Shown: piece by piece, positions 5,418 to 5,684 of the stretch | Layout: each line of letters opens with the position of its first letter | Position numbering within the stretch: the stretch's first letter is position 1 | Assembly (NCBI GenBank): GCA_023423605.1 | Contig: JAFAFF010000201.1 | Span: 1-5,684, forward strand | Direction of reading: 5' to 3' | Length of the DNA: 5,684 nt | DNA from: Pseudomonadota bacterium | Lineage (GTDB): Bacteria; Pseudomonadota; Gammaproteobacteria; Xanthomonadales; Xanthomonadaceae | Notes under the pieces: model-generated | What the model was told of the DNA's origin: nothing | What the model saw: the letters and a program-made list of their open reading frames with translations, nothing else | Databases searched by the model: none | Made by a program: the position numbers and the translations under genes

Positions 5418-5684
5418 GCCGACAACGCCGCCTGCTGCGCGGCCAGCAGTTCGCCGACGCCCTTTTCGGCCAGCGCCAGCAGCGCGTCCAGTTCGTCGCG
5501 GCGGAAGGCGTGGCCTTCGGCGGTGCCCTGCAGTTCGATGAAACCACCGCCGTCGTTCATGACGACATTCATGTCGGTATCGCAGTCGCTGTCTTCGAGG
5601 TAATCCAGGTCCAGCACCGGCGTGCCGCGGAATACGCCGACCGACACCGCCGCCACCGCGCCGATCACCGGATTGCGCTTGATG
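5414..5684 (-). CDS. rph: Ribonuclease PH, C-terminal part (partial)
   Basis: The last 89 codons of RNase PH are present; the gene continues past the right edge. RNase PH is a phosphate-dependent 3'-5' exoribonuclease that forms a hexamer and trims the 3' ends of tRNA precursors. The visible frame starts IKRNP and continues with GAVAAVSVG, then [14 protein letters not shown], the conserved Asp-rich catalytic segment with DSxxxTDMN as in the E. coli protein. [13 protein letters not shown] and a C-terminal helix ending QQAALSA follow. The GTG at 5668 falls inside the conserved core, so it is an internal valine codon and not a start. The TGA overlaps the ATG of the VOC gene (ATGA). The family is certain; the N-terminal two thirds cannot be judged here. 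Confidence 0.96.
   Translation of the reverse strand, partial: IKRNPVIGAVAAVSVGVFRGTPVLDLDYLEDSDCDTDMNVVMNDGGGFIELQGTAEGHAFRRDELDALLALAEKGVGELLAAQQAALSA

Overview
The window comes from a GC-rich gammaproteobacterial chromosome, most likely a Xanthomonadaceae (Lysobacterales) member and probably Stenotrophomonas. This is judged from overall protein similarity, GC-rich codon use, and the gene order RNase PH - VOC protein - RdgB - HemW - DUF1631 - PilZ - probable PepQ. The genus is inference; the gene families are firm. No mobile element, CRISPR array, tRNA or rRNA is visible.

All real genes lie on the minus strand, so transcription runs from the right edge to the left. From right to left: the 3' end of rph (RNase PH; 5414 to beyond 5684), a small VOC/glyoxalase-fold gene (5028-5417), rdgB (XTP/dITP diphosphatase; 4417-5028), a possible 17-codon minicistron (4364-4417), hemW (radical SAM heme chaperone; 3054-4367), a large DUF1631 gene (510-3002), a PilZ-domain gene (136-513), and the first 20 codons of a gene that looks like pepQ (1-62). 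Gaps are 0-73 bases. Four junctions are ATGA or TGATG stop/start overlaps, or would be if the minicistron is counted, so this reads as one compact operon or two joined ones. No stretch above 300 bases lacks a gene.

The right half is housekeeping: tRNA 3'-end trimming (rph), removal of non-canonical purine triphosphates (rdgB) and heme delivery (hemW), with a VOC protein of unknown substrate coupled between rph and rdgB. The left half is less understood. A DUF1631 protein, with N-terminal helical, central helical and C-terminal putative beta-barrel regions around a Pro/Ala-rich linker, is translationally coupled to a single-domain PilZ protein that keeps the c-di-GMP binding residues. This pair is the best candidate for an undescribed functional module. 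Other points worth a second look are His/Cys-rich additions at both ends of HemW, the minicistron that fits exactly between rdgB and hemW, and a perfect 12-bp inverted repeat inside the DUF1631 gene.
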